Positions 18,217 to 28,129 of a stretch of 64,000 nucleotides of DNA are shown here, piece after piece; the first letter of the stretch is position 1; the number at the start of each line of letters is the position of its first letter. The stretch spans positions 6,529-70,528 of the forward strand of contig JAEZRD010000045.1 of assembly GCA_023440975.1 (NCBI GenBank). The letters are read 5' to 3'. The translations under genes were made by a program, and so were the position numbers. The DNA comes from Methanobacteriota archaeon. Its GTDB lineage: Archaea; Methanobacteriota; Methanobacteria; Methanobacteriales; Methanobacteriaceae. The notes beneath the pieces were generated by a model. The model did not search any database, was not told the DNA's origin, and was given only the letters and a program-made list of their open reading frames with translations.

Positions 18217-18628
18217 CTTCTAATTTTCCTGAAATTTTTAAAATTATAATATAAGATTATAAATGGCAAACTATTTAAAATCTATTGAAATTCTATTGTT
18301 TATATAATTTAAAAAATTTATTTTATATTTAAGTATAAATAGTAGGAATAATAATATATAATAAAGTTAAAAGCTATGTTTATTATTTATTAATATTCAT
18401 ATTTTTTAATTATAATATTTAAATTAAAATTCACGATTATATTAATAACAATTATGATTTATTTAAATAAAAAACTATTACACAAACATTGCACATTATT
18501 TTTTTTATAATATTTATTTTAAGAACAATATTTTCATTAATAGTTTAAAATATGTCATAATTCATCATTAAAAAAAATTTATACTTAATAAATTACAATA
18601 AAAGGATTTAAAGATTATTGGTGATACA
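18217..18628. other. AT-rich intergenic spacer between divergent carS and tes-type gene
   Basis: About 410 bases of extreme AT content. A TTTATAC at about 18578-18584 may be the TATA box of the downstream radical SAM gene, followed by GGTGAT at 18620-18625 as ribosome binding site. I see no gene, strong fold or repeat here. Confidence 0.5.
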
Positions 18629-20161
18629 ATGGAAATAAAAAAAACTGTAAGTTTATGTCCAACTTGTTTAAAATCTGTACCTGCAGAAGTTTTTGAAGAA
18701 GATGGAAAAATATTCATTAAAAAAACATGTCCAGAACATGGTGAATTTAAAAACACCTATTGGGGTGAATCTGATTTTTATAAAAGAGTTGAAAAATTCC
18801 CTCCTATGGTTAAACCCGCAAGTAACCCTCAAATAAATAAAAATGGGGGATGTCCTAATAATTGTGGAATCTGTGAACAACATGAAACAACTACTGTCTT
18901 AGGTTTAATAGATGTAACAAATAGATGTAACTTAAGATGTCCAGTATGTTTTGCAAATGCTGCAGCTTCTAAAACATTATATGAACCAACTTTCGATGAA
19001 ATTAAGGAAATGTTACAAAATTTAAGAAACATTGAACCACGAGGATGTCCAGCAATTCAATTTGCAGGGGGAGAACCAACTGTAAGAAAAGATTTACCTG
19101 AATTAATTAAATTAGCTATAGATTTAGGATTTTCTCATACTCAAATAGCCACAAATGGTATTCGATTAGCTAAAAAAGAAGGTTATGCTAAAGAATTACG
19201 TGAAACTGGTTTAAATACAGTATACTTACAGTTTGATGGTGTAACAGAAGAGCCTTATATACAAATGAGAAATAAAAATTTATTATCTACTAAATTAGAA
19301 GCAATAAAAAATTGTAGAGAAGCAGGTATGGGTGTTGTACTTGTACCAACTTTAGTTAAAGGAATCAATGATGATCAAGTTGGGGATATTCTAAGATTTG
19401 CAATGGATAATATTGATATTATACATGGAGTAAACTTCCAACCAGTTTCATTCGCAGGAAGAACACCTCATGAAGAAGTAGAACAACAAAGAATCACTAT
19501 ACCTGATTTCATGAATCTTGTTGATGAACAATTGGATCATGGTATAGAACCAAAAGATTTCTACCCTCCATCATTTGTTCAACCAATTTCACGTTTTGCA
19601 GGAGCATTACAAGGAGAAGAACCTCCAGTATATTTAAATTGTCATGAACATTGTGGAATAGGAACATACATATTTTTACAAGATGATGAAGTTATTCCAG
19701 TAACTCGATTTATTGATGTTGAACAATTATTGAATTTATTAGATAAATATACTGATGAGTTAAACGATGGTGGTTTTGCAATTCAAAAAAGAGTAATTGC
19801 AAAGGCAATTAAAAATTTACCTGGTGTAATAGACTCAGAAAAAACTCCTGAAGTATTAAACATTAAAAAAATATTAACTGATATATTTAAAGAAAGATCT
19901 TATGAATCTGTTGGAGAATTCCACAAACATGCATTACTTGTTTCATGTATGCACTTTATGGATCCATTTAACTTTGATGCAGATAGAGTAAGAAAATGTA
20001 TAATACATTATGCTGTACCTGATGGAAGAATAATCCCATTTTGTACAATGAACTCAATTTACAGAGAAGAAATTGAAAAAGAATTTGCAACTCCATTAAA
20101 GTCTAATTTACTACAATATAATGATAAAACTGGAGTAGAAGAAGAAGATTCTGAATTATAA
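18629..20161 (+). CDS. tes: Radical SAM protein of the tetraether lipid synthase (Tes) family
   Basis: The 510-residue enzyme has three cysteine regions. A rubredoxin-like N-terminal site has CPTC (about residue 10) with CPEHG further on. An extra Fe-S motif follows, GGCPNNCGICEQH (about 75-87). The radical SAM motif is CNLRCPVC (about 101-108), followed by FAGGEPT and PVSFAGRTPH, and a C-terminal NCHEHCGIG. This layout matches the archaeal Tes enzymes that join the phytanyl chains of archaeol into tetraether lipids, and also the earlier description of the same group as a methyltransferase of a dihydropterin in methanopterin synthesis. The next gene is mptG (51 bases away), which keeps the pterin role open. 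Confidence 0.75.
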   Translation: MEIKKTVSLCPTCLKSVPAEVFEEDGKIFIKKTCPEHGEFKNTYWGESDFYKRVEKFPPMVKPASNPQINKNGGCPNNCGICEQHETTTVLGLIDVTNRCNLRCPVCFANAAASKTLYEPTFDEIKEMLQNLRNIEPRGCPAIQFAGGEPTVRKDLPELIKLAIDLGFSHTQIATNGIRLAKKEGYAKELRETGLNTVYLQFDGVTEEPYIQMRNKNLLSTKLEAIKNCREAGMGVVLVPTLVKGINDDQVGDILRFAMDNIDIIHGVNFQPVSFAGRTPHEEVEQQRITIPDFMNLVDEQLDHGIEPKDFYPPSFVQPISRFAGALQGEEPPVYLNCHEHCGIGTYIFLQDDEVIPVTRFIDVEQLLNLLDKYTDELNDGGFAIQKRVIAKAIKNLPGVIDSEKTPEVLNIKKILTDIFKERSYESVGEFHKHALLVSCMHFMDPFNFDADRVRKCIIHYAVPDGRIIPFCTMNSIYREEIEKEFATPLKSNLLQYNDKTGVEEEDSEL

Positions 20162-20211
20162 TAAAACTTTTACTTAATCAAAAAATATAAAAAACAAACA
20201 GATGATTCAAT

Positions 20212-21198
20212 ATGATTATAAAAACTCCTTCCAGATTACATATGACTTTAATTGATTTAAACGGTTCATATGGTAGATTTGATGGAGGAATAGGGTTAAC
20301 CCTCAACAATCCTCATTTTGTATTAGAAAGTGAAGAAACCGAAAAAGGTATTACAATAGACTTTGACGATGACATAACCAATCCTGAAGTATTGGATGAA
20401 TGTATTACAAAAATATCTAACTCTGCAGAAAAAGTAATTAATTATTTTGATGTTGAAGGTGGGTTTCATTTTCATGTAAAAGAAGCATATTTCCCTCACT
20501 CTGGTTTAGGTTCTGGAACACAAATATCTCTTGCAACTGGAAAATTAATATGTGAACATATAAATAAAAATGTATTATCTCCACAATTAGGTGCAATTGT
20601 TGGAAGAGGAGGAACTTCTGGAATTGGAACTTTTTCTTTTGATCTTGGAGGATTCATAGCTGATGGTGGACATAGTTCTAAAGAAAAAACAACATTTTTA
20701 CCATCTTCAGCATCTGGAGCCAAACCTCCTCATCTTATTGGAAGATATGATTTTCCAGAAGATTGGAATGTTTTGTTGGCCGTTCCAAGTGCAGATAATA
20801 GTGTAACTGGTAATAAAGAAGTTAATATATTTCAACATTATTGTCCTGTCCCTAGAAGTGAAGTTGAACAAGTATCTCATGTTGTATTTATGAATTTAAT
20901 ACCTTATCTTTTAGAACATGATATAGAGAACTTTGGGGCTAGTGTTGATATGATACAATCTAGAGGATTTAAAAAAATTGAAGTAAGTCTCCAACCACCT
21001 AAATTAATAAAATTAATGAACTTTATGAGAGATAATGGAGCTTATGGTGTAGGGATGAGTTCATTCGGTCCGGTAACTTATACAGTTTATGATAAAAATA
21101 ATAAAGATATAGTAAAAGCTACAGAAGATTATCTTGATGGAGATGGAATTGTCATCACAACTAAAGCTCAAAATCATGGTTATGAATTAATAAAATAA
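20212..21198 (+). CDS. mptG: Beta-ribofuranosylaminobenzene 5'-phosphate synthase MptG
   Basis: The 328-residue enzyme condenses 4-hydroxybenzoate (or aminobenzoate) with PRPP, the first committed step of the arylamine side of methanopterin. It has a GHMP-kinase-like opening, KTPSRLHMTLIDLNGSYGR, the glycine loop PHSGLGSGTQISLATG near residue 95, and VGRGGTSGIGTFSFDLGGF at about 125-145. GATGATT before the ATG is a GGTGAT-type site. It follows the Tes-type gene and precedes hacB, with 36 bases to the latter. Full length. Confidence 0.93.
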   Translation: MIIKTPSRLHMTLIDLNGSYGRFDGGIGLTLNNPHFVLESEETEKGITIDFDDDITNPEVLDECITKISNSAEKVINYFDVEGGFHFHVKEAYFPHSGLGSGTQISLATGKLICEHINKNVLSPQLGAIVGRGGTSGIGTFSFDLGGFIADGGHSSKEKTTFLPSSASGAKPPHLIGRYDFPEDWNVLLAVPSADNSVTGNKEVNIFQHYCPVPRSEVEQVSHVVFMNLIPYLLEHDIENFGASVDMIQSRGFKKIEVSLQPPKLIKLMNFMRDNGAYGVGMSSFGPVTYTVYDKNNKDIVKATEDYLDGDGIVITTKAQNHGYELIK

Positions 21199-21234
21199 CC
21201 ATCTCAATTTTTATTATTAAAAAAGTGAATTAAT

Positions 21235-21720
21235 ATGAATGAATTAAAAGGAAGAGTTTGGAAATTTGGGGATAATATTGATACAGATATTATAATTCCT
21301 GGAAGATATCTAAGAACATTTAATCCAAATGACTTGGCTGAACATGTTCTTGAAGGTGAAAGAGCTGATTTTACTAATAATGTTAAAAAAGGAGATATGA
21401 TTTTAGCCAATGAAAATTTTGGTTGTGGATCTAGTAGAGAGCAAGCTCCTTTAGCTATAAAAACTGCAGGTGTAAGTGCAATAATAGCTAAATCATTTGC
21501 AAGAATTTTTTATCGAAATGCAATTAATATTGGTTTACCTGTTATTAAAGCTGATGTAATCGCTAATGATGGAGATATTTTATCTGTAAATTTAGAGAAA
21601 GGTTTAATAAAAAATGAAACTACAGATAAAAATTTTGAAATAGAACCTTTTAAAGATTTCATGTTAGAAATATTGTCTGATGGCGGTATTGTTAACCATT
21701 ATCTTAAGGAAAAACAGTAA
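21235..21720 (+). CDS. hacB: Methanogen homoaconitase small subunit HacB (aconitase-superfamily swivel domain)
   Basis: The 161-residue protein is the small swivel subunit of a two-part dehydratase. [16 protein letters not shown] and [15 protein letters not shown] are the substrate-binding motifs. The loop YLRT, at about residues 26-29, is the sequence used to separate methanogen homoaconitase from isopropylmalate isomerase, whose loop is YLV-type. That favours a role in elongating 2-oxoacids toward coenzyme B, though the protein could also serve in leucine synthesis. The large subunit is not adjacent. The start is preceded by GTGAAT. Confidence 0.82.
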   Translation: MNELKGRVWKFGDNIDTDIIIPGRYLRTFNPNDLAEHVLEGERADFTNNVKKGDMILANENFGCGSSREQAPLAIKTAGVSAIIAKSFARIFYRNAINIGLPVIKADVIANDGDILSVNLEKGLIKNETTDKNFEIEPFKDFMLEILSDGGIVNHYLKEKQ

Positions 21721-21827
21721 CTTTTTTTATTAATTTTAATTATTATTTTATTAATTAAATAGTTAATAAAATTAAATTTCTTTTTTTAAAAAATTATTAA
21801 ATTATCAAAAAATAAGGAGGGAATATT

Positions 21828-22454
21828 ATGGAATGTCCAATTTGTGGTTCAAAAACAGCAACAATTTTAAAAACAAAAAAAATTAATTCTAAAAAAAATA
21901 CTCGGCGAGAAATGCTGTTAAAATGTGATGAATGTGGTCAAGTATACAATGAATCAATTGTTGAAGATAAACCTCAAAAATACAGATTAATTATTAGTGA
22001 ACATGAAGATTCTTATAAAACATTTGTAGAATTAATTCCGGATCAAAAATTAAATGTTGGAGATTATTTACAAACAAAATTCGGAAAAGTAGAAATTACA
22101 GCATTAGAAACATCTGAACGTAGAGAAAATCATGCAAAAGCTAAAGATGTAAAAACTATCTGGGCAAATTCTAAAGAGATTTTAGCAAGATTTGGTGTAA
22201 GTGTAGATTTGCATGGTAAAGTAGCATCATATAAAGTAGAAACTGCACGTGATTATAAAATTGCAGTAAATGATGTATTTAAAATAGATAACTATATTAT
22301 ACAAGTATATGTTATTAAAACAGAAGAACGTAAGACAACTAAAGGATTTGCAAAAGCTGAAGTTATTAAAAGAGTTTATGGAAGACCAGTTGATTTCAAA
22401 CGTTACGATTACAATTTAACTGAAAATATTGTTAGTAAAAAAGCAGTAGAATAA
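21828..22454 (+). CDS. HVO_0476-type zinc-finger protein
   Basis: The 208-residue protein begins with a four-cysteine zinc ribbon, CPICGS (C3, C6) and CDECGQ (about C34 and C37), followed by a beta-rich region containing KLNVGDYLQTKFGKVEITAL. The pattern matches a conserved archaeal zinc-finger family. Its length is normal. GGAGGG precedes the ATG. Binding of RNA or DNA is likely for such a ribbon but not shown. The downstream tRNA methylthiotransferase gene begins 42 bases on and may be cotranscribed. Confidence 0.72.
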   Translation: MECPICGSKTATILKTKKINSKKNTRREMLLKCDECGQVYNESIVEDKPQKYRLIISEHEDSYKTFVELIPDQKLNVGDYLQTKFGKVEITALETSERRENHAKAKDVKTIWANSKEILARFGVSVDLHGKVASYKVETARDYKIAVNDVFKIDNYIIQVYVIKTEERKTTKGFAKAEVIKRVYGRPVDFKRYDYNLTENIVSKKAVE

Positions 22455-22495
22455 TAAATTTTAATTATCTTTATTTATTTTAGGAGTATACTTTA

Positions 22496-23770
22496 ATGAA
22501 AGTATTTATTGAAACATATGGATGTACATTTAATCAGGCAGATTCCCAAATAATGGCAGGAAAATTAATTGAAGATGAAATAGAAATTGTCAGTACTATC
22601 GAAGAATCAGATGTAATTATTGTTAATACTTGTTATGTTAAATTACCTACTGAAAGTAAAGTAATTAATAAAATTAAAGATTTACAAGTTAAATTTCCAG
22701 ATAAAAAGGTCATTATAAGTGGATGTATGGTTGAAGTAGATCCTAAAAAATTAGATTCAATTGGTCCTAATTGTTCATGGATTGGCCCACATCAATTGAA
22801 TAAAACCTCAAATGTGGTTAAAACTGCATATAATGGAGGTATTTCACGTGAATGTGGTTTTTCTAAGGATAGTAAAGTAGGGGTGCCTAAATTAAATAAT
22901 AATCCTTTGGTTCATGTTATTCAAATATGTGAAGGTTGTCTTGGTACATGTACTTATTGTTGTACTCGTTTTGCAAGAGGCAGTTTAAATAGTTACCCTA
23001 TTAAAGATATTGTTGCTGAAGCACAAGAAGCTATAAATAATGGGTGTGTTGAGATTGAATTAACAGCTCAAGACACTTCAGCATTTGGAAAGGATACTGG
23101 TGAAAAGCTTTCAGATTTAATTACTGATGTTGCTTCATTAAATGGGGATTTCAGAATTCGAATTGGGATGATGAATCCTAAAAACATTGGTGATGAAATT
23201 GATGAATTAATTGAAGCTTTTAAATTAAATAAAGTTTATAAATTTCTTCATTTACCTATTCAATCTGGAAGTAATAAAGTTTTAAAAGAAATGAATCGGA
23301 ATCATACTGTTGAAGAATATAAAATTATTGTTAATAAGTTTAAAAAAGCTATTCCTGATTTAACTCTTGCTACTGATATCATTGTCGGTTATCCTACAGA
23401 AACTGATGATGATTTTCAGAAAACAGCAAATTTAATTAAAGAATTAGAGTTTAATATTATTCATTTAAGTAAATATCGTCATAGACTTGGTGCTACGTCA
23501 TCTAATCTTCCAGAAATACCTGATGAAGTAATGCGTAAACGTTCTAAGTATTTAACTGATATAAAATATCAAATAACTGAAAAAGAGAATGAAGATTTCT
23601 TAAATTCTGATTTAGAGGTTTTAGTTGTTGAAAAAGGACGTAAAGGTGGTTTTATAGCTAAAACTAATTCTTATATTCCTGTTGTTGTAAATAATGTTAA
23701 TCCAGGAACTTTTATTAATGTTCATATTTATGATGTTACAAGTACTTATTTGCGTGGAAGTTTAATTTAG
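22496..23770 (+). CDS. Archaeal tRNA N6-threonylcarbamoyladenosine methylthiotransferase (CDKAL1/MtaB type)
   Basis: The 424-residue enzyme adds a methylthio group to t6A at position 37 of tRNA. The N-terminal MiaB-type domain has C10 (TYGCTFNQADS), C46 (NTCYV) and a cysteine in SGCMVE for one Fe-S cluster. The radical SAM motif is C148, C152, C155 in GCLGTCTYC. LPIQSGSNKVLKEMNR and ATDIIVGYPTET are conserved downstream. A TRAM-like domain closes the protein. The opening with Cys in ETYGC and the length match archaeal enzymes of this subgroup. Upstream is GGAGTA. Confidence 0.9.
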   Translation: MKVFIETYGCTFNQADSQIMAGKLIEDEIEIVSTIEESDVIIVNTCYVKLPTESKVINKIKDLQVKFPDKKVIISGCMVEVDPKKLDSIGPNCSWIGPHQLNKTSNVVKTAYNGGISRECGFSKDSKVGVPKLNNNPLVHVIQICEGCLGTCTYCCTRFARGSLNSYPIKDIVAEAQEAINNGCVEIELTAQDTSAFGKDTGEKLSDLITDVASLNGDFRIRIGMMNPKNIGDEIDELIEAFKLNKVYKFLHLPIQSGSNKVLKEMNRNHTVEEYKIIVNKFKKAIPDLTLATDIIVGYPTETDDDFQKTANLIKELEFNIIHLSKYRHRLGATSSNLPEIPDEVMRKRSKYLTDIKYQITEKENEDFLNSDLEVLVVEKGRKGGFIAKTNSYIPVVVNNVNPGTFINVHIYDVTSTYLRGSLI

Positions 23771-24266
23771 TTAAAAATGTAATTTTTTTTGGATTATTTT
23801 TTATTTTTTATTTTTTATTTTTTATTTTTAAATCTTATTTTTTTATTTGATTTTTCTTTATTTTTAATTCAATATATTTTGCTAAAAATACTGGAGTTAT
23901 ATTGCTTTAAATATTGTTATTTTATTTTTTCATTGCTTTTCAAACTTATATTCTAATTTTAACTATTATTACACATTTTATATTAAAAATAATCTATTAT
24001 TTGGTTGAATAAATATTTTTACTTAGTATTTTTCTTTATATGTTTATTTGACTTTTTTAATGCTCTTTTTTTACTATTTAAGACTTTTTAAATGGTTATT
24101 TTAGATTCATTTTTAGAGTCTTTACAAGTTCTTATTTTAGTATTAGTTAGTAATTATTTGTTATTTTTTTTACTATTCTCTTATAGTAGAATGATTAAAA
24201 AATCTATATACACTTGTGTTTATTTAATCTATATAATGGATTATTAATCATCAAAAAAACAATACC
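23771..24266. other. Long AT-rich spacer with a 7-base simple repeat
   Basis: About 500 bases between the methylthiotransferase and the histone gene. Near its start a T-rich tandem repeat, ATTTTTT, runs about 4.5 units at 23796-23830 and may act as a transcription terminator region. Near the other end an ACAC-TT-GTGT symmetrical sequence lies around 24211-24220. I see no open frame of note. Confidence 0.5.
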
Positions 24267-24276
24267 TTTATATACT
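24267..24276 (+). promoter_or_regulatory. TATA box of the histone gene
   Basis: TTTATATACT, 32-42 bases before the ATG, giving a short leader with the strong ribosome binding site GGAGGTG at 24297-24303. A strong promoter fits a highly expressed histone. Confidence 0.6.
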
Positions 24277-24308
24277 AGTTAATACAACATTCAAATGGAG
24301 GTGAAAAT

Positions 24309-24509
24309 ATGAGTGAATTACCAATCGCACCTGTAGGCCGTATATTAAAAAACGCTGGCGCACAAAGAATTTCTGATGACGCTAAAATTGCATTAGCTGA
24401 AGCATTAGAAGAACAAGGTGATGCAATAGCTACTAAAGCTGTTAACTTCGCACGCCACGCTGGTAGAAAAACCGTCAAAGCTGAAGATATCAAATTAGCT
24501 ATCAAATAA
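24309..24509 (+). CDS. Archaeal histone (HMf-like)
   Basis: The 66-residue protein is a single histone fold: [21 protein letters not shown], the long middle helix with [18 protein letters not shown], and the third helix with [21 protein letters not shown] carries the DNA-contact residues of the family. It wraps DNA as a dimer or extended superhelix. Strong GGAGGTG ribosome binding site. A GC-rich terminator hairpin follows within 25 bases. Identification is certain. Confidence 0.97.
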   Translation: MSELPIAPVGRILKNAGAQRISDDAKIALAEALEEQGDAIATKAVNFARHAGRKTVKAEDIKLAIK

Positions 24510-24532
24510 GTTTTGTAATGTGTTTTTAAACT

Positions 24533-24562
24533 ATTGGCCAGTTCTGGCCAATTATTTTTTTT
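24533..24562 (+). terminator. Hairpin plus T-tract terminator of the histone gene
   Basis: A 9-base stem, ATTGGCCAG (24533-24541) with CTGGCCAAT (24544-24552), closed by a two-base loop and followed by a T-rich tract. This is unusually GC-rich for the window and ends right after the histone gene. Confidence 0.75.
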
Positions 24563-24784
24563 ATTTATCAATTAAACAGAATATTTGCTGAAAGTTTAAT
24601 ATTTTTAAAAAGCTTTTATAAGTTATTAAATATATTAATTATTGTTAAATATTCGTTAATCAGTTTATTAATTCAATTTTACATACACACTAATGCAAAG
24701 TGTGTATTAACCTTAACCGGTTTCAATTTGTATTAATATTTATATTTAGGAATATATGGATTGACTTTTCTATTTATGGGAAAG
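24563..24784. other. Spacer between histone and tRNA-Val with a 9-base hairpin
   Basis: This region holds ATACACACT (24683-24691) and AGTGTGTAT (24699-24707), a perfect 9-base inverted repeat with a seven-base loop, then a doubled TTAACC and AACCGGTT. It may be an operator or a small RNA hairpin. No open frame is seen. Confidence 0.4.
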
Positions 24785-24796
24785 TTTTATATATAA
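24785..24796 (+). promoter_or_regulatory. TATA box of the tRNA-Val/tRNA-Phe unit
   Basis: TTTTATATATAA lies about 25-36 bases before tRNA-Val, the spacing expected of an archaeal tRNA promoter. Confidence 0.6.
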
Positions 24797-24820
24797 CTTT
24801 AAATAAATTTTAGTAAGTAG

Positions 24821-24892
24821 GGACCGGTGGTCTAGGGGTATGATACCTCCTTGACGTGGAGGTGATCACGAGTTCAAATCTCGTTCGGTCCA
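24821..24892 (+). tRNA. tRNA-Val (anticodon GAC)
   Basis: The 72-base gene folds into the cloverleaf: acceptor GGACCGG with TCGGTCC, D-arm with TCTAGGGGTATGATA, anticodon stem CCTCC/GGAGG around the loop TTGACGT, and T-arm ACGAG-TTCAAAT-CTCGT. The anticodon is GAC. The 3' CCA is not encoded. Three bases separate it from tRNA-Phe. Confidence 0.93.
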
Positions 24893-24895
24893 TTT

Positions 24896-24969
<74 letters not shown>

Positions 24970-25094
24970 TTTTTACATTCTATTTTTCACATAAATTTTT
25001 TTAAATATTTTTTATTTAATTAAATAGAATATATATTAAATATTTAGAATTAGATTTTTTTAAAGATTAAAAAATAAAGATTTAAAGAAAGAAA

Positions 25095-25853
25095 TTAATC
25101 TTTCTTTTTATATACAGGTTTTTTATCAAACAATCCAGGGGCATTTTCTTCAGTATTTTTGCTTGAAAGATTTAATTGATCTATAATTTGTGGACCTGAA
25201 GAGGTACCAATTCTTGTAGCACCTGCAGCTATAATTCTATTAATTGTTTTAAAATCAGTTATGCCTCCTGATGCTTTAATTTCTTTGTTTGGAGCACATT
25301 TATGGATTAATGCTAAATAAGTAACTAATTCATTGAACTTTTTAAATCCACTAAATCCTGTACTAGTTTTAATAAAATCTGCATTGGTTTTTTCTATTGC
25401 TTTAGAAATTTCTTTTATTTCAGGTTCTGTAATTAGGGTTAATTCAATAATTACTTTAAGTATATGATCTCCAATTGCTTCTTTTACTGCATTAATATCC
25501 TCTTGAATTAATTCATAATCCTTATTTTTTATTGCAGGGATATTAGCTAGCATATCTATTTCGTCTGCACCATTTTTGATTGCTTGTTTAGCTTCAGCTA
25601 CTTTGGCTTCTGTTGTCCCAAATCCTAATGGGAAATCAATTACACTTACAACTTTAACATCACTATCTTTAAGTAGTTCTGATGCATATTGAACATAAGT
25701 TGGTCCCACTACAACGGAATAAAATTCATATTTTTTAGCTTTATCAATGAATTCTTTTATATCTTTTTTTGATGCGGTGTTATCTAAGAATGCATAATCA
25801 ATATATTTAGCTATTTCCTTTTCTGTTTTTAATCGTAATAGGTTATTTACCAT
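25095..25853 (-). CDS. deoC: Deoxyribose-phosphate aldolase DeoC
   Basis: The 252-residue aldolase reversibly cleaves 2-deoxyribose 5-phosphate to glyceraldehyde 3-phosphate and acetaldehyde. The Schiff-base lysine is K162 in FIKTSTGF; a second lysine in IKASGGI (about K193) is the usual proton relay. VIDFPLGFGT and GADEIDML are conserved. The strand normally reading IIETxLL is ELTLI here. A C-terminal tail of about 25 polar residues ends in KKKD and exceeds the usual family length. No neighbour suggests a pathway. Confidence 0.92.
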   Translation of the reverse strand: MVNNLLRLKTEKEIAKYIDYAFLDNTASKKDIKEFIDKAKKYEFYSVVVGPTYVQYASELLKDSDVKVVSVIDFPLGFGTTEAKVAEAKQAIKNGADEIDMLANIPAIKNKDYELIQEDINAVKEAIGDHILKVIIELTLITEPEIKEISKAIEKTNADFIKTSTGFSGFKKFNELVTYLALIHKCAPNKEIKASGGITDFKTINRIIAAGATRIGTSSGPQIIDQLNLSSKNTEENAPGLFDKKPVYKKKD

Positions 25854-25983
25854 TTTTGTTTCACTTTCTTTTATTTTTTTTACCTTTTACCTAAGTTTTA
25901 ACTTATATATTTTTTAGGTATAAAGTTTATTACTATTTGTTTGTTATTGTACTAACTATTATTTAAATATTTCTCAAAAAAAT

Positions 25984-27654
25984 TTAAATTAATTTCTTTG
26001 CCATATAAGGTCCTTTAAGTTCATATCCAAATTTTCGATAATACTTTCTAGCACCTATACCACTTGTAACCAAAATTTCATTTTTGCCTTGATCTATGCT
26101 TATTTCTTCTGCACGTTTAATTAAACGCTCACCAAAACCACTATGTTGGCCAATGCTAGTAGCTCTCTCACCTATTTTCAACATGTTGCCATAAACATGA
26201 AGCTCTCTTAAAAGTGCAGTATCCTCATTAACCTCATTTCGATGAGCTTTATCTGAAGGCATTCGTAAACGTAAAAAACCTGCCAAACTTTCTTCATTTT
26301 TATCTTCAAAAGATAAAAAAGTTTCCTTCCCCCCAACAGCATTATATTGCTCTTCAAAAATAGAATAATCATCTAAATTAAATTTTTTATCAACATGCCC
26401 TATTTCTCTGCAACGAATACATTGACAAGTTATATTCTCTTCTTTTAAACGTTGATAAACTAATTCTCCTAAATTAGATTTTTTAACCCCTGCTTCAATA
26501 AGAGTAGATGGAATATCTCGTTGAATACGCATTGTTCGAACCCACTTAGGAAGAATTTTTTTGATTTGAACAATTAATTCAACTGCTTCCTCATCAGTAT
26601 ATGGTTCATAACCACCTTCTTTCCAAAGGTCATATAATTCACTTCCTTTAGTAACAAGAACAGGATAAATTTTGAGCATATCTGGTTTGTAACGTTCATC
26701 TGAAAAAATAGTCTTAAACATTTCAATATCCTCTTTTTGTCTTTGAAATAAGCCAGGCATAAAATGCATACCAACTTTTAATCCAGAATCCCGTAAAATA
26801 CGATTTGCTTCAACAGAATCTTTAACCGTATGACCTCGTTTCATTTTTTCATAAATATCATCATGAATAGTTTGAACACCTATTTCGACTCTAGTAGCCC
26901 CCATATTTAACATTCTGTTAACATGCTCTTCTTTACACCAATCAGGTCTAGTTTCAAAAGTCATACCTATGCAACGAACTTTTGAGTTTTCATTAATTTT
27001 TTGAACATTATCAATTAAGACATAATCACTTGGTTTATAAGTTTTTAATTTACCCTCAATGTAAATTGGATCATTTTTTATAATATCAGGAGTAATATCA
27101 TTTAATTTCATTCCATTATTAATATTATCAAGTACAATACCAAAATCAACCATAGCTTTTAAACATTGTGAAACGAACCATTCTTGGTAAGATAAATCTG
27201 TTGAAGGGAAAGTTCCACCCATTATAATAAGTTCTATTTTATCTACAGGATGCCCAATACTATATAACTGCTTAATACGATTGAAGGTTTGGATATAAGG
27301 ATGATACTCAAACATCCTACCTCTAAGTGCAGCAGGCTCTTCACCAGTGTAACTTGGAGGAGCTATATCACTTTTTGGACAATAAAAACATCTTCCATGA
27401 GGACATTCATGAGGATGGCACATAACAGCTACAACTGCAACGCCAGACAATGTTCTGGAAGGTTTCTTTTTTAAAATATCACTCACAATCTTTTTTTCTT
27501 CAACTGTAGCATTTTCTAAGATATCTGCATTGCTCATGAATTTATTTAATTTAAGGTCTCTACAAAGTTGTCTCTTCTCAACTTCTAAATCTCGTCGAGT
27601 TTCGATTTTTCCATTTATAATATCCTCAATTATAATTCGACATGCTTTTTCCAT
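25984..27654 (-). CDS. elp3: Elp3, tRNA uridine-34 carboxymethyl-type synthase (radical SAM plus acetyltransferase)
   Basis: This 556-residue enzyme modifies wobble uridines of tRNA. The radical SAM cluster cysteines are C79, C89 and C92 in [33 protein letters not shown] and [20 protein letters not shown] follow, all Elp3 landmarks. The C-terminal GNAT domain has [19 protein letters not shown], an acetyl-CoA-binding motif. The archaeal protein works without the other Elongator subunits. GGAG precedes the ATG. Full length. Confidence 0.96.
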   Translation of the reverse strand: MEKACRIIIEDIINGKIETRRDLEVEKRQLCRDLKLNKFMSNADILENATVEEKKIVSDILKKKPSRTLSGVAVVAVMCHPHECPHGRCFYCPKSDIAPPSYTGEEPAALRGRMFEYHPYIQTFNRIKQLYSIGHPVDKIELIIMGGTFPSTDLSYQEWFVSQCLKAMVDFGIVLDNINNGMKLNDITPDIIKNDPIYIEGKLKTYKPSDYVLIDNVQKINENSKVRCIGMTFETRPDWCKEEHVNRMLNMGATRVEIGVQTIHDDIYEKMKRGHTVKDSVEANRILRDSGLKVGMHFMPGLFQRQKEDIEMFKTIFSDERYKPDMLKIYPVLVTKGSELYDLWKEGGYEPYTDEEAVELIVQIKKILPKWVRTMRIQRDIPSTLIEAGVKKSNLGELVYQRLKEENITCQCIRCREIGHVDKKFNLDDYSIFEEQYNAVGGKETFLSFEDKNEESLAGFLRLRMPSDKAHRNEVNEDTALLRELHVYGNMLKIGERATSIGQHSGFGERLIKRAEEISIDQGKNEILVTSGIGARKYYRKFGYELKGPYMAKKLI

Positions 27655-27799
27655 AAAAATTATTCTCCAATTATTTTAATCTTTAATATTTTCTATTTTA
27701 ATTTAGATTAGAAAAACTTATATATGTTTTTTAATCATAAATTTTATTAATTATATATAAAATTGTATTATATATTTAATAAATTTAGAGGTAGAAAAA

Positions 27800-28108
27800 A
27801 TGAGAATAAAAGAACTTCTTGGAATGCAAGCTTTAGATATTAATGCGAATGAAATTGGAAAAATTAGTGATATGGATTTTGATCCAGAATCTGGTACTAT
27901 TAATGAAATTGCAGTAACTTTAAAAAAGAATATTGTTTCAAGTAATGAAATAGTTATACCATTTAATGAAATCAAAAGTATTGGAGATTATGTTTTAATT
28001 AACAATACTATAAATAAAGAAGAACCTACAATTGAAGTTGAACCGGAAGTTGAAGAAGAACCAGAAAAAGAATCCGATCCAGAAACACAAAAAGTTGATT
28101 TAAATTAA
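27800..28108 (+). CDS. PRC-barrel domain protein
   Basis: The 102-residue protein begins MRIKELLGMQALDINANEIGKISDMDFDPESG, a clear PRC-barrel beta domain. The last 30 residues are highly acidic (EVEPEVEEEPEKE). Short PRC-barrel proteins of this type are common in methanogens and are linked to RNA metabolism or cell division in other archaea. AGAGG precedes the ATG. Role here unknown. A DUF2098 gene follows after 21 bases. Confidence 0.8.
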   Translation: MRIKELLGMQALDINANEIGKISDMDFDPESGTINEIAVTLKKNIVSSNEIVIPFNEIKSIGDYVLINNTINKEEPTIEVEPEVEEEPEKESDPETQKVDLN

Positions 28109-28129
28109 AATATTTTGTGTGGTGAAATA

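Noticed and set aside
23796..23830. Tandem ATTTTTT units considered as a CRISPR-like or regulatory repeat
   Set aside because: A low-complexity T-rich tract with a 7-base period and no unique spacers; it is better read as a simple repeat or terminator region.
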